This document shows positions 52,061 through 59,991 of a stretch of 64,000 bases of DNA, piece after piece. Each line of letters opens with the position of its first letter. Position 1 is the stretch's first letter. The DNA lies in assembly GCF_900102795.1 (NCBI RefSeq), contig NZ_FMWG01000001.1, forward strand, positions 310,001 to 374,000. Reading direction: 5' to 3'. A program made the position numbers and the translations under genes. Source of the stretch: Epibacterium ulvae (GTDB lineage: Bacteria > Pseudomonadota > Alphaproteobacteria > Rhodobacterales > Rhodobacteraceae). The notes beneath the pieces are model-generated. The model worked only from the letters and a program-made list of their open reading frames with translations, was not told the origin of the DNA and searched no databases.

Positions 52061-53293
52061 CTAGAGTTTTTCCAATCCCTGCAGATCTGCATTGCGATAC
52101 CAGCTTCGGATAACGGCCCGCGCGTCTGGTTCCATATAGGTAATATTGGCAGGCGGCATTGCCGTTGTGACTCCTGACTGCAGGTAGATTGCGCGCCCGT
52201 TGCGCGCAATATCCTCAGGTGTTTCCAACAAAATTCCCTTGGGCGCGCGCCGAATACCATCAAACAGTGGCTCACGCGCATGACACATGCTGCAATTGCC
52301 CGCAATCGTTTTCTGAACCGCGTCAAATCCGGGGGATTGTGCAAGCGCAAGGGCTGCGCCGCTTAGGGGTGGATCATCGCCTTCGGTTTCCCGCCCGGCC
52401 GCAGACAGCATGATGATTGCGAGGAAGAGCGCAATCGTTACGCCCCATGTCCAACGCGGCGCACCTGCTTTTGCATGCATCGTGTTGAAATAGTGGCGAA
52501 TGCTGACACCCATCAAAAAGACAAGGGCGGCAATCAGCCAATTATAGTGACTGGCAAAGGCCAACGGGTAGTGGTTGGACAGCATCAGAAAGATGACTGG
52601 TAGCGTCAGATAGTTATTATGTGTCGAACGCAGTTTTGCGATTTTGCCGTATTTCGGATCGGGCTTGCGTCCTGCTTTCAAGTCGGCCACCACGATTTTC
52701 TGATTGGGAATGATAATAAAAAAGACATTGCCGCTCATGAGCGTGGCGGTGAAAGCACCCAGATGCAGCATCATGGCGCGGCCAGTGAACACGTGGCTAA
52801 GACCGTAACCCATTGCCACCAATATTAAAAACAATAGGCACATAAGCAGGGTAGGACGCTGGGCCAGCCGGGACTGACACAGTGTATTATAGACCAGCCA
52901 GCCGCCTGCGAGGACAGCGGCCGATAATAACGCCCCTTCGTAGACATCCAGATCGACTTTGGATTGATCGATCAGATAAAGCTCCCCTTGTGCCCAATAT
53001 AAAATGCTCAAAAGCGCAAAGCCCGATAGCCATGTTGCGTAGCTCTCCCATTTGAACCAGGTCAAATGTTCTGGCATGCGCTCTGGGGCGACCAGATATT
53101 TCTGGATGTGATAAAATCCACCACCATGAACCTGCCATTCTTCACCGTCGGCGGGGCCAGGAATCTCGCGGTTGAGGCCAAGGTCCAGTGCAATAAAATA
53201 GAAAGAGGAGCCAATCCAGGCAATGGCTGTGATCACATGCAACCACCGCGCGGCAAGGTTCAGCCATTCCCACCAAAGGGTTAGATCCCACAT
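52061..53293 (-). CDS. puuD: Membrane-bound urate hydroxylase with C-terminal cytochrome c (PuuD)
   Basis: 410 residues. About eight membrane helices start with LNLAARWLHVITAIAWIGSSFYFIALD, the DUF989/urate oxidase N-terminal family. A periplasmic-side cytochrome c domain carries CSMCH (334-338) and a distal Met in AMPPANITYM. It converts urate to 5-hydroxyisourate, passing electrons to the respiratory chain instead of making peroxide. It lies divergent from a LysR gene and near uraH, puuE-uraD, allA and allE, which supports the pathway assignment. Confidence 0.93.
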   Translation of the reverse strand: MWDLTLWWEWLNLAARWLHVITAIAWIGSSFYFIALDLGLNREIPGPADGEEWQVHGGGFYHIQKYLVAPERMPEHLTWFKWESYATWLSGFALLSILYWAQGELYLIDQSKVDLDVYEGALLSAAVLAGGWLVYNTLCQSRLAQRPTLLMCLLFLILVAMGYGLSHVFTGRAMMLHLGAFTATLMSGNVFFIIIPNQKIVVADLKAGRKPDPKYGKIAKLRSTHNNYLTLPVIFLMLSNHYPLAFASHYNWLIAALVFLMGVSIRHYFNTMHAKAGAPRWTWGVTIALFLAIIMLSAAGRETEGDDPPLSGAALALAQSPGFDAVQKTIAGNCSMCHAREPLFDGIRRAPKGILLETPEDIARNGRAIYLQSGVTTAMPPANITYMEPDARAVIRSWYRNADLQGLEKL

Positions 53294-53404
53294 TACAAAT
53301 GTCTCCTATTGGTGGACTTGCATTCCATTCCGGCCACTCTAGGCAAAGCGTGGATTGTTCGGTATTCCCATTCAAAAATCAACAGTATCAAAAAAACTAG
53401 AAAA

Positions 53405-54355
53405 ATGTCTTATCTCGACACCATTCGCACCTTTGTGCGTGTTTACGAGCTTGGCTCGATGTCTGCTGCAGGGCGCGATTTGCGGATCTCGCCAGCGGTC
53501 ACATCAGCGCGTATTTCGCAGTTAGAGGACCATCTGGGCACGCGCCTGTTCCAACGCACCACGCGTAATCTGTCTGCGACAGAACAGGGGCGCGCGTTTT
53601 ATCCCGGCGCTTTGGCGGTTCTGGAAGCTGTAGAAGCGGCAGAGGCGCAGGTGATGGATCTGACTGAGACGCCGCGCGGAGATCTCTTTGTGGCGGCGCC
53701 GCTTGGGGTGGGGCGGCGGCTGATTGCGCCGGCGGTGGCAAGTTTCCTGTCAAAATATCCTGAAATGTCCGTGCGTTTGCGCCTGTCGGACCGTGCGGTT
53801 GACTTGACAGGCGAAGGTCTGGATCTCGCGTTTATTCTGGAACAGCCCGCCGATAGCACGCTGAAGATGCGCAAGATCGCAGAATGTCAGCGCGTTTTAT
53901 GTGCGGCGCCCTCTTATATTGAACGGATGGGCCTGCCGCAAACGGGCGAGGACCTGCTGCAGCAGGGGCACAATTGCCTGAACCTGCGATTTCCGGGCGC
54001 GCGTGAATTTCAGTGGCTGCTACAGACACAGGAGGGGGCGGAAAGATTTGCCGTCAAAGGGCGCCATGAATGTGATGATGGCGCGGTGCTGACGGATTGG
54101 GCTTTGGCTGGCGAAGGGATTGCGCTAAAGCCAGTCTTTGAAGTTGCTGAGGATCTGGCTGCGGGGCGTTTGGTGCCTGTTGGTTGTGACACGCCGCCTG
54201 TGCCGGTACAGATGGCATGTCTTTATGCGCACCGTCGACACCAAGACCCCAAGGCGCGTTTGTTTATGGATTATGTTGCGCAAAGGATGCGGGAGAGCGT
54301 CAGCGCATCAGAAACATTGGCACAAGAGGTCTTAAAGGGGGGCTCCCGCGCCTGA
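53405..54355 (+). CDS. LysR family transcriptional regulator
   Basis: 316 residues from ATG 53405; the frame is open further upstream but the HTH begins right after this Met (YLDTIRTFVRVYELGSMSAAGRDLRISPAVTSARISQLEDHLGTRLFQRTTR). A LysR substrate-binding domain follows (about 90-300). It is divergent from puuD with 111 bp between them, the classic arrangement for a regulator of the neighbouring gene, here probably the urate operon. The inducer is unknown. Confidence 0.9.
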   Translation: MSYLDTIRTFVRVYELGSMSAAGRDLRISPAVTSARISQLEDHLGTRLFQRTTRNLSATEQGRAFYPGALAVLEAVEAAEAQVMDLTETPRGDLFVAAPLGVGRRLIAPAVASFLSKYPEMSVRLRLSDRAVDLTGEGLDLAFILEQPADSTLKMRKIAECQRVLCAAPSYIERMGLPQTGEDLLQQGHNCLNLRFPGAREFQWLLQTQEGAERFAVKGRHECDDGAVLTDWALAGEGIALKPVFEVAEDLAAGRLVPVGCDTPPVPVQMACLYAHRRHQDPKARLFMDYVAQRMRESVSASETLAQEVLKGGSRA

Positions 54356-54388
54356 ATAAGCCGCGCTTTTGCGCGACAGATTACAGCC

Positions 54389-54425
54389 TTGGGCCGGGCC
54401 CGTGCACTGCACGGGCGGTTGTGTT
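54389..54425. repeat. Palindromic intergenic element, copy A
   Basis: TTGGGCCGGGC (54389-54399), then a hairpin CCCGTG / CACGGG, then GCGGTTGTGTT. It lies between the convergent ends of the LysR gene and uraH and can end transcription from both sides. The flanks are the same as those of the element at 56945-56984, while the hairpin bases differ. Confidence 0.6.
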
Positions 54426-54806
54426 TTAGCTGCCCCGGTAGGTGGAATAGCCAAACGGCGACAGCAAAAGAGGTACGTGATAATGTGCGGTGCCGTCTGC
54501 AAGGCCAAACCGAATAGGGATCTGATCCAGAAACAGGAGATCTTCGCTGGTTTGACCGGTGGCCCGTAAATAGTCTCCCGTAAAGAAGATCAGCTCATAA
54601 GTGCCGGTCTTGAAATGTGCAGCGTCCAGAATCGGGGTATCGGTGCGCCCGTCCTTATTGGTCACTGTCTGAGCAATCTTTTTGTGTGAATTGCCGGACA
54701 CGCGATAAAGTGAAATCGGGATCCCTTCTGCTGGGCACCCACGCGCGGTGTCTAAGACATGCGTGGTGAGATATCCGCTGGAGGGGGGACTGGCATTTGC
54801 GCTCAT
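54426..54806 (-). CDS. uraH: 5-hydroxyisourate hydrolase (transthyretin-like)
   Basis: 126 residues. The family signatures LTTHVLDTARGCPA near the N-terminus, RTDTPIL, and the C-terminal YHVPLLLSPFGYSTYRGS (ending in the diagnostic YRGS) are all present. It hydrolyses 5-hydroxyisourate, the PuuD product, to OHCU. No signal peptide is seen, so it is cytosolic. It is divergent from puuE-uraD. Confidence 0.97.
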   Translation of the reverse strand: MSANASPPSSGYLTTHVLDTARGCPAEGIPISLYRVSGNSHKKIAQTVTNKDGRTDTPILDAAHFKTGTYELIFFTGDYLRATGQTSEDLLFLDQIPIRFGLADGTAHYHVPLLLSPFGYSTYRGS

Positions 54807-54918
54807 AGGCTGGGTCCTTCGGGGTTGGGGCGATGAGGTTTAAGGCAGAGGATGCCTTTTGCGGGCACCCGCCACAAACTTTAATTCAACTGAGGAGTTT
54901 TTTGGAAAACTTGAAACC

Positions 54919-54937
54919 GCAGAGATCCAATTTCTGC
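54919..54937. promoter_or_regulatory. Candidate operator between uraH and puuE-uraD
   Basis: Inverted repeat GCAGAGA-N5-TTTCTGC (6 of 7 positions) in the 174-bp divergent promoter region. It could bind the LysR or IclR regulator of the cluster. Weak evidence. Confidence 0.25.
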
Positions 54938-54980
54938 GATACAAAGGGATATTGATCCGACGAGAGATGAGATTTCGACA

Positions 54981-56399
54981 GTGGCAGAGAGATACCCGCG
55001 TGATTTGAGTGGCTACGGCCCAAACCCCCCTGATGCAAAATGGCCGGGTGGCGCCAAGATTTCTGTACAATTTGTGCTGAATTTTGAAGAGGGGGGGGAA
55101 AACTGCCTGCTTCATGGTGACGCCGCCTCAGAGGCGTTTTTATCAGATATTCCGGGGGCCGCGCCATGGGAAGGGCAGCGCCACTGGAACATGGAATCGA
55201 TCTATGACTATGGCGCGCGTGCAGGGTTCTGGCGGTTGCATCGCATGTTCACCAAAGCCGACGTACCGCTGACCATCTACGGTGTCGCCAGTGCGCTGGC
55301 CCGCGCGCCTGAACAGGTTGCTGCGATGCAGGACGCGGGGTGGGAGATTGCCTCACACGGTTTGAAGTGGGTCGAACATAAAGATATGGAAGAAGACGAA
55401 GAGCGTGCCGCGATTGCTGAGGCCATTCGTCTTCATACCGAAGTGGTCGGCACAGCCCCGCGCGGATGGTACACAGGGCGTTGTAGCATGAACACGCTGC
55501 GTCTGGTGGCTGAAACCGGCAGGTTTGATTACATTTCCGATGCCTATGATGACGATCTACCGCATTGGGTCAATGTTGCGGGGCGCGATCAATTGGTCAT
55601 TCCCTATACGCTGGAAGCCAATGATATGCGCTTTGCCGCCACACCCGGATATGTGACGGGCGGGCAGTTTTTTGATTATCTGAAAGATGCGTTTGATCTT
55701 TTGTACTCAGAAGGCGAGGCGGGCGCGCCCAAATTGCTTTCGATAGGGCTGCATTGTCGCTTAATGGGGCGCCCCGGAAAAGCCGCAGGGTTGCAGCGGT
55801 TTTTAGACTATATTCAGGGGTTTGAAGGTGTTTGGTGCGCACGGCGTATCGATATTGCAGAACATTGGGCACAGGCGCATCCGCCCGTGCATTACAGGCG
55901 CCCGAGCGAGATGAGCCGGTCAGAATTTACAACCAACTATGGCGGGGTTTTTGAACATTCTCCCTGGGTCGCTGAGCGCGCATTTGAACTGGAGCTGGGG
56001 CCTGCTCATGATCGCGCGATTGGTTTGCACAATGCGCTGTGCAGGAGCTTTCGCAGCGCAAGTGATGCAGAGCGGTTAGGTGTCTTGAGAGCACATCCTG
56101 ATCTTGCGGGCAAACTTGCAGCGGCAAAACAGCTTACCGCAGAAAGTACGCAGGAGCAGGCTTCTGCCGGATTGGATGCGCTGACGGATGCGGAACGCGA
56201 GGCGTTTACAAGGCTTAACGCGACCTACACAGAACGATTTGGCTTTCCCTTTATCATTGCAGTGAAAGACTATGATAAACTGGGTATTTTAGATGCGTTT
56301 CAGGAGCGTTTGCAGCGATCTTCTGAGGATGAATTTGGTGAAGCGTGCCGACAGGTCGAACGGATCGCCTTGTATCGCCTGAAGGATCTGTTGCCGTGA
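54981..56399 (+). CDS. puuE: Bifunctional allantoinase PuuE - OHCU decarboxylase UraD fusion
   Basis: 472 residues. The N-terminal part (1-305) is the polysaccharide-deacetylase-like allantoinase PuuE (RYPRDLSGYGPNPPDAKWPGGAKI, WEIASHGLKWVEHKDM, GWYTGRCSMNTL). The C-terminal part (about 310-472) is UraD with GGVFEHSPWVAERAF, the catalytic-loop AHPDLAGK (His372) and FGFPFIIAVK. It thus carries out OHCU to (S)-allantoin and allantoin to allantoate. The start is GTG 54981. The end overlaps allA by GTGA. Confidence 0.94.
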   Translation: MAERYPRDLSGYGPNPPDAKWPGGAKISVQFVLNFEEGGENCLLHGDAASEAFLSDIPGAAPWEGQRHWNMESIYDYGARAGFWRLHRMFTKADVPLTIYGVASALARAPEQVAAMQDAGWEIASHGLKWVEHKDMEEDEERAAIAEAIRLHTEVVGTAPRGWYTGRCSMNTLRLVAETGRFDYISDAYDDDLPHWVNVAGRDQLVIPYTLEANDMRFAATPGYVTGGQFFDYLKDAFDLLYSEGEAGAPKLLSIGLHCRLMGRPGKAAGLQRFLDYIQGFEGVWCARRIDIAEHWAQAHPPVHYRRPSEMSRSEFTTNYGGVFEHSPWVAERAFELELGPAHDRAIGLHNALCRSFRSASDAERLGVLRAHPDLAGKLAAAKQLTAESTQEQASAGLDALTDAEREAFTRLNATYTERFGFPFIIAVKDYDKLGILDAFQERLQRSSEDEFGEACRQVERIALYRLKDLLP

Positions 56400-56887
56400 G
56401 AGAGGTATTTGTAGAGCCATTGACAGCAGAGGCTTTTGCACCCTTTGGGGATATATTAGAGGCAAAAGGCGCGGCTGATGTGATGATCAACCAAGGGCGC
56501 TGTGGGCGGTTTCACAATCAGGCGCAGTTGAGTTTTGTCGACGGAGCCGCAGGGATTAGCCTGTTTCAGTCGGAGACCTGTGCATTGCCTTTTGCATTGG
56601 AACTGGTTGAGCGGCACCCTTTGGGATCACAAGCGTTCATTCCGATGAGTTTTGATCCGTTTTTGGTGATTGTAGCCGAAGATCACGAAGGGGTGCCCGG
56701 ATGCCCCCGGATTTTCGAAACTCAGGCGGGGCAGGGCATCAATCTGTTGCGCGGTGTGTGGCATGGGGTTTTGACGCCTTTGTACGCGCCGGGCTTGTTT
56801 GCCGTGATTGATCGCATAGGCGAAGGTAACAATCTGGAAGAGTATTGGTTTGAACACCCTTATCAGGTGACCCGGCGGAGCAGGTAA
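56396..56887 (+). CDS. allA: Ureidoglycolate lyase
   Basis: 163 residues from GTG 56396, overlapping the puuE-uraD stop by 4 nt; the frame is open upstream but 160-165 aa is the family norm. Motifs: LTAEAFAPFGDILE, INQGRCGRFHN, RHPLGSQAFIPM and LRGVWHGVLTPL. It splits (S)-ureidoglycolate into glyoxylate and urea, the last step of ureide breakdown. It is coupled to the allantoinase gene. Confidence 0.95.
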   Translation: MREVFVEPLTAEAFAPFGDILEAKGAADVMINQGRCGRFHNQAQLSFVDGAAGISLFQSETCALPFALELVERHPLGSQAFIPMSFDPFLVIVAEDHEGVPGCPRIFETQAGQGINLLRGVWHGVLTPLYAPGLFAVIDRIGEGNNLEEYWFEHPYQVTRRSR

Positions 56888-56944
56888 GACATGGAGGGGG
56901 GCTTCCGCCCGTCGCAAGACGGCCCAAGGCCGCCCCTGCTCCCG

Positions 56945-56984
56945 TTGGGCCGGGCGCCGCGCTAAAGCGCGGCGCGGTTGCGTT
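56945..56984. repeat. Palindromic intergenic element, copy B (bidirectional terminator-like)
   Basis: TTGGGCCGGGC (56945-56955), 9-bp hairpin GCGCCGCGC-TAAA-GCGCGGCGC (56954-56975) and GCGGTTGCGTT. It lies between convergent allA and gap. CGGCCCAA at 56920-56927 is also complementary to TTGGGCCG at 56945-56952, so a longer structure is possible. The flanks match copy A at 54389. Confidence 0.65.
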
Positions 56985-56999
56985 CTATTTCAGAGTTGG

Positions 57000-57983
57000 T
57001 CAGTTTGCCATACGGCGGGCAATATCGATCATACGGGCGGAAAACCCCCATTCGTTGTCATACCAGCCAAAGAGTCGCAGCTGCCGGTTGTCGATCATGC
57101 GCAATTCTGGCCCTGCGAGAACAAGCGATTCCGGGCGGCTGCGCAAATCAGATGATACAAGAGGGTGGTCCGTCCAGCCCAGCACGGGGCTTTTGGCAAT
57201 AGCCTCTTTTAAACGCGTGGGCAAAGTGGCGCTATCTTGAGATTCGTGCAGCTGTGCGACCAGATCAATTGCTGACACGCTTGCAGTTGGCACCCGCACA
57301 GCAGCGCCGCTGATACGTCCTTTCAGATGCGGTACCACCTCTTCCACCAGATGCGAGGCTGAGGTGGTGGTGGGCACCATAGAGAGTGCCCCGGCGCGAG
57401 AGCGGGCAAAATCTCCCCGTGGCGCATCCACCATGGGCTGGGAATTGGTGTAGCAGTGGATTGTGGTCATATGTGCACGCTCAATCGGCGCCAGGCGGTC
57501 GAGCAATGCAATCAAAGGTGCCGTGCCATTTGTGGTGCAAGAGGCGTTGGACACAATACGAGCATCCCCCAAGAGCGCATCATTGGCCCCTAATACGCAG
57601 GTGAGCTCTGCGGCTGGAGAGGGGCCCGAAATCAGAACCTTGCGCGCACCTGCGGTCAGCCCACGTTGGGCGACATCGGAACTGCGCGCCACGCCAGTAC
57701 ATTCCAGCACAACATCAACCCCTGAGAGATCAAGCTGCGTGAGGTCTGCCTGATGATGCATCTGAATGCGTTTTCCCATCACATGAAGATGCCCGTCATG
57801 GCCTGTAACCTCATGCGGGAAAGGGCCAAAGGTGCTGTCATATTGAAACAGATAACTGCAGATATCCAAAGCTGCGATGTCATTGATCGCCACAACATCT
57901 ATCCCGGCGCCGCGCTCTGTTGTCAGAATTTGACGCAAGATGGCCCGTCCAATGCGACCAAAGCCGTTGATAGCGATTTTCAT
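57000..57983 (-). CDS. gap: Glyceraldehyde-3-phosphate dehydrogenase (type I)
   Basis: 327 residues from ATG 57983 (MKIAINGFGRIGRAIL, the NAD-binding start); the frame is open 26 codons upstream but those do not fit the family. Catalytic Cys149 (SNASCTTN) and His176 are in their usual places, and WYDNEWGFS is near the C-terminus. The second conserved cysteine of SCTTNC is glycine here. It normally interconverts glyceraldehyde-3-phosphate and 1,3-bisphosphoglycerate. It lies inside the purine cluster, away from pgk or other glycolytic genes, so a specialized isozyme is possible. Confidence 0.92.
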   Translation of the reverse strand: MKIAINGFGRIGRAILRQILTTERGAGIDVVAINDIAALDICSYLFQYDSTFGPFPHEVTGHDGHLHVMGKRIQMHHQADLTQLDLSGVDVVLECTGVARSSDVAQRGLTAGARKVLISGPSPAAELTCVLGANDALLGDARIVSNASCTTNGTAPLIALLDRLAPIERAHMTTIHCYTNSQPMVDAPRGDFARSRAGALSMVPTTTSASHLVEEVVPHLKGRISGAAVRVPTASVSAIDLVAQLHESQDSATLPTRLKEAIAKSPVLGWTDHPLVSSDLRSRPESLVLAGPELRMIDNRQLRLFGWYDNEWGFSARMIDIARRMAN

Positions 57984-58098
57984 GTCACGCTCCCACAAAC
58001 AGATTGATCTATCTGATGATAGAATGCTGCCATCAATGCGCCTGTCATCCAAACCTTTCAAGCAGGGAATTGTATCAACGCATTCTTATCTCAAAGGC

Positions 58099-58926
58099 CT
58101 ATCGCGTCGGGCCCAGTGGCATATGCCGGTTCACGTCTTTGTACAGAAGATATCTAAATCGTCCCGGACCGCCCGCATAACAGGCTTGCGGGCAAAAAGC
58201 ACGCAGCCACATGAAATCGCCGGCCTCAACCTCAACCCAGTCCTGATTGAGGCGGTAAACGGCTTTGCCTTCCAAAACATAAAGACCATGCTCCATGACA
58301 TGGGTTTCTGCAAAGGGGATGACACCACCGGGTTCAAAAGTAACAACGGTCACATGCATATCATGCGCGAGATCGTCTGGGTCCATAAAACGGGTTGTTG
58401 CCCAGCGGCCTTCTGTATCTGGCATTGGGGTTGGTGGGATGTCCTGTTCATTGGTGACAAAGGCGGCAGGTTTGTCGACCCCCTTAGCGGGATGCCACTG
58501 TTTGCGGATCCAATGAAAGCTGCAAGGGGTGTCGCTTGCGTTGTGTAGCCTCCAGTTGCTGCCTGCAGGAATATAGGCAAACCCACCTGTTTTGAGCTGA
58601 TATTGCGCCGCATCAATTGTCAGATCCAACGTTCCATCGGTCACAAACAGCGCGCCCTGCGCGTCTGGATCACTTTCAGGATGGTTGCTGCCACCGCTGG
58701 GCTGTAGTTCAACAATGTACTGGGAAAACGTTTCGGCAAACCCGCTCATGGGGCGCGCAAGAACCCACATGCGCATGCCGCGCCACCCCGGCAGAAACGA
58801 GGTGACAATGTCACGCATAGTGCCGCGGGGAATGACCGCATACGCCTCGGTAAAAACAGCGCGATCTGTCAGCAGCTGATCCTGACCGGGGAGACCGCCT
58901 TTGGGGGTGAAATAAGGTGTACGCAT
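58099..58926 (-). CDS. allE: (S)-ureidoglycine aminohydrolase
   Basis: 275 residues with two cupin halves. Motifs: VIPRGTMRDIVTSFLPGW, GFAYIPAGSNWRLHN, PFAETHVMEHGLYVLEGKAVYRLN (metal-binding His/Glu) and DFMWLRAFCPQACYAGG. It converts (S)-ureidoglycine to ureidoglycolate plus ammonia, feeding AllA. It is in the same direction as gap, 115 bp upstream of it, and follows an IclR gene. Confidence 0.93.
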   Translation of the reverse strand: MRTPYFTPKGGLPGQDQLLTDRAVFTEAYAVIPRGTMRDIVTSFLPGWRGMRMWVLARPMSGFAETFSQYIVELQPSGGSNHPESDPDAQGALFVTDGTLDLTIDAAQYQLKTGGFAYIPAGSNWRLHNASDTPCSFHWIRKQWHPAKGVDKPAAFVTNEQDIPPTPMPDTEGRWATTRFMDPDDLAHDMHVTVVTFEPGGVIPFAETHVMEHGLYVLEGKAVYRLNQDWVEVEAGDFMWLRAFCPQACYAGGPGRFRYLLYKDVNRHMPLGPTR

Positions 58927-59035
58927 CTAGGGCTCCTGACTGTCGGCAAGAGTGTTATGGCCTGATACGCTTGCTGGGCCAAGATCGCCTTGGCTGAAAC
59001 ATCTTCTAACTTTCCTTGAAGATCAGAAACCCGGG

Positions 59036-59815
59036 TTAGGACAGTGCTGCACATATCGATGTGTGTCGAATTTCGGCAGCGCAGGCCTGTAGGTGGGCCA
59101 GTACAACTTCATCAAGCGTGCTTTTGCCAAGGCCACGGGGAAAGCTCGTTCCGACCACCAAAGGCGTTTGCCCTGCAATCGAAACAGGCACTGCATAGCT
59201 TGCAATTCCCTGCTCTTCTTCACCATCCACAAAAACAAACCCACGCAGCCGCGCTTCGTTTATTTTTTCTAATAAGATCAGTGGATCAACGATTGAGGAA
59301 TGCGTTGGTTTTGTGCGTTCGCGTGTTTCCAATGCACTTGCAACATCTTCTTGGGTGCGCAGTGCAAGGAGCATACGGCCAAAGCTGCTGTGCCAAAGCG
59401 AGGTCTGTGTGCCCAACGTACCGATATGATCGCCTGCATGACGGCTGGGGCGAGAGTGGGCCAGTGTCAGCGGCGCGTCTCCATCAAGGATAACAAGCGA
59501 AATCTCAGACGTCATGGAGTGTGCGTACCGGTCCAGAATGGGCTGAATCTGGCTGTTAAATTGATATGTGGACAGGAAATTCCCGGCCAGACCAAGCACA
59601 CGTGGCGACAGGCGCAGTTTGCGGTTCACTTGCCGAAGGTACCCAGCCGCGACAAGCGTCAAAGCGCCTCGGCGTGCAGTTGCCCGGTCTTGGCCCGTGC
59701 GGCGTGCAAGTTCTGCCAAGGTCAGGGACGAGGTCTCGGCATCAAAGGCTTCTAAAATGGCGAGACCTTTGATGAAACTTGAGGATATAGAGCGTTGCGA
59801 AGAGGTTTTGGACAT
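59036..59815 (-). CDS. IclR family transcriptional regulator
   Basis: 259 residues from ATG 59815 (an upstream in-frame TTG at 59848 is possible). An N-terminal winged helix (SISSSFIKGLAILEAFDAETSSLTLAELARRTGQDRATARRGAL) is followed by an IclR effector domain with GDHIGTLGTQTSLWHSSFGRMLLA and GIASYAVPVSIAGQ. PcaR/AllR-type regulators belong here. It is adjacent to allE in the same direction with about 109 nt between, so it may control allE-gap or the ureide genes. Confidence 0.88.
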   Translation of the reverse strand: MSKTSSQRSISSSFIKGLAILEAFDAETSSLTLAELARRTGQDRATARRGALTLVAAGYLRQVNRKLRLSPRVLGLAGNFLSTYQFNSQIQPILDRYAHSMTSEISLVILDGDAPLTLAHSRPSRHAGDHIGTLGTQTSLWHSSFGRMLLALRTQEDVASALETRERTKPTHSSIVDPLILLEKINEARLRGFVFVDGEEEQGIASYAVPVSIAGQTPLVVGTSFPRGLGKSTLDEVVLAHLQACAAEIRHTSICAALS

Positions 59816-59954
59816 ATATGCCGACCGGAAAGAACGCCGTAACCACAACAGGAAGGTTCTCCGGCGGGGAATGTGGGTTTGAAATTCAAAAGCGAACGCA
59901 AATTATGCGCAACTTATGGTTAACAAACATCACAAAAGTATTGAGAAAGGGTAA

Positions 59955-59977
59955 AGGCCCACTGCAACAGCGGGCCT
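59955..59977 (-). terminator. Hairpin downstream of the lytic transglycosylase gene
   Basis: AGGCCC / GGGCCT closed over CTG-CAA-CAG, with a TTTACCCTTT tail on the minus strand, 14 nt past the stop. Weak T-tract, likely terminator. Confidence 0.5.
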
Positions 59978-59991
59978 GTTCTTTGTCGTTT

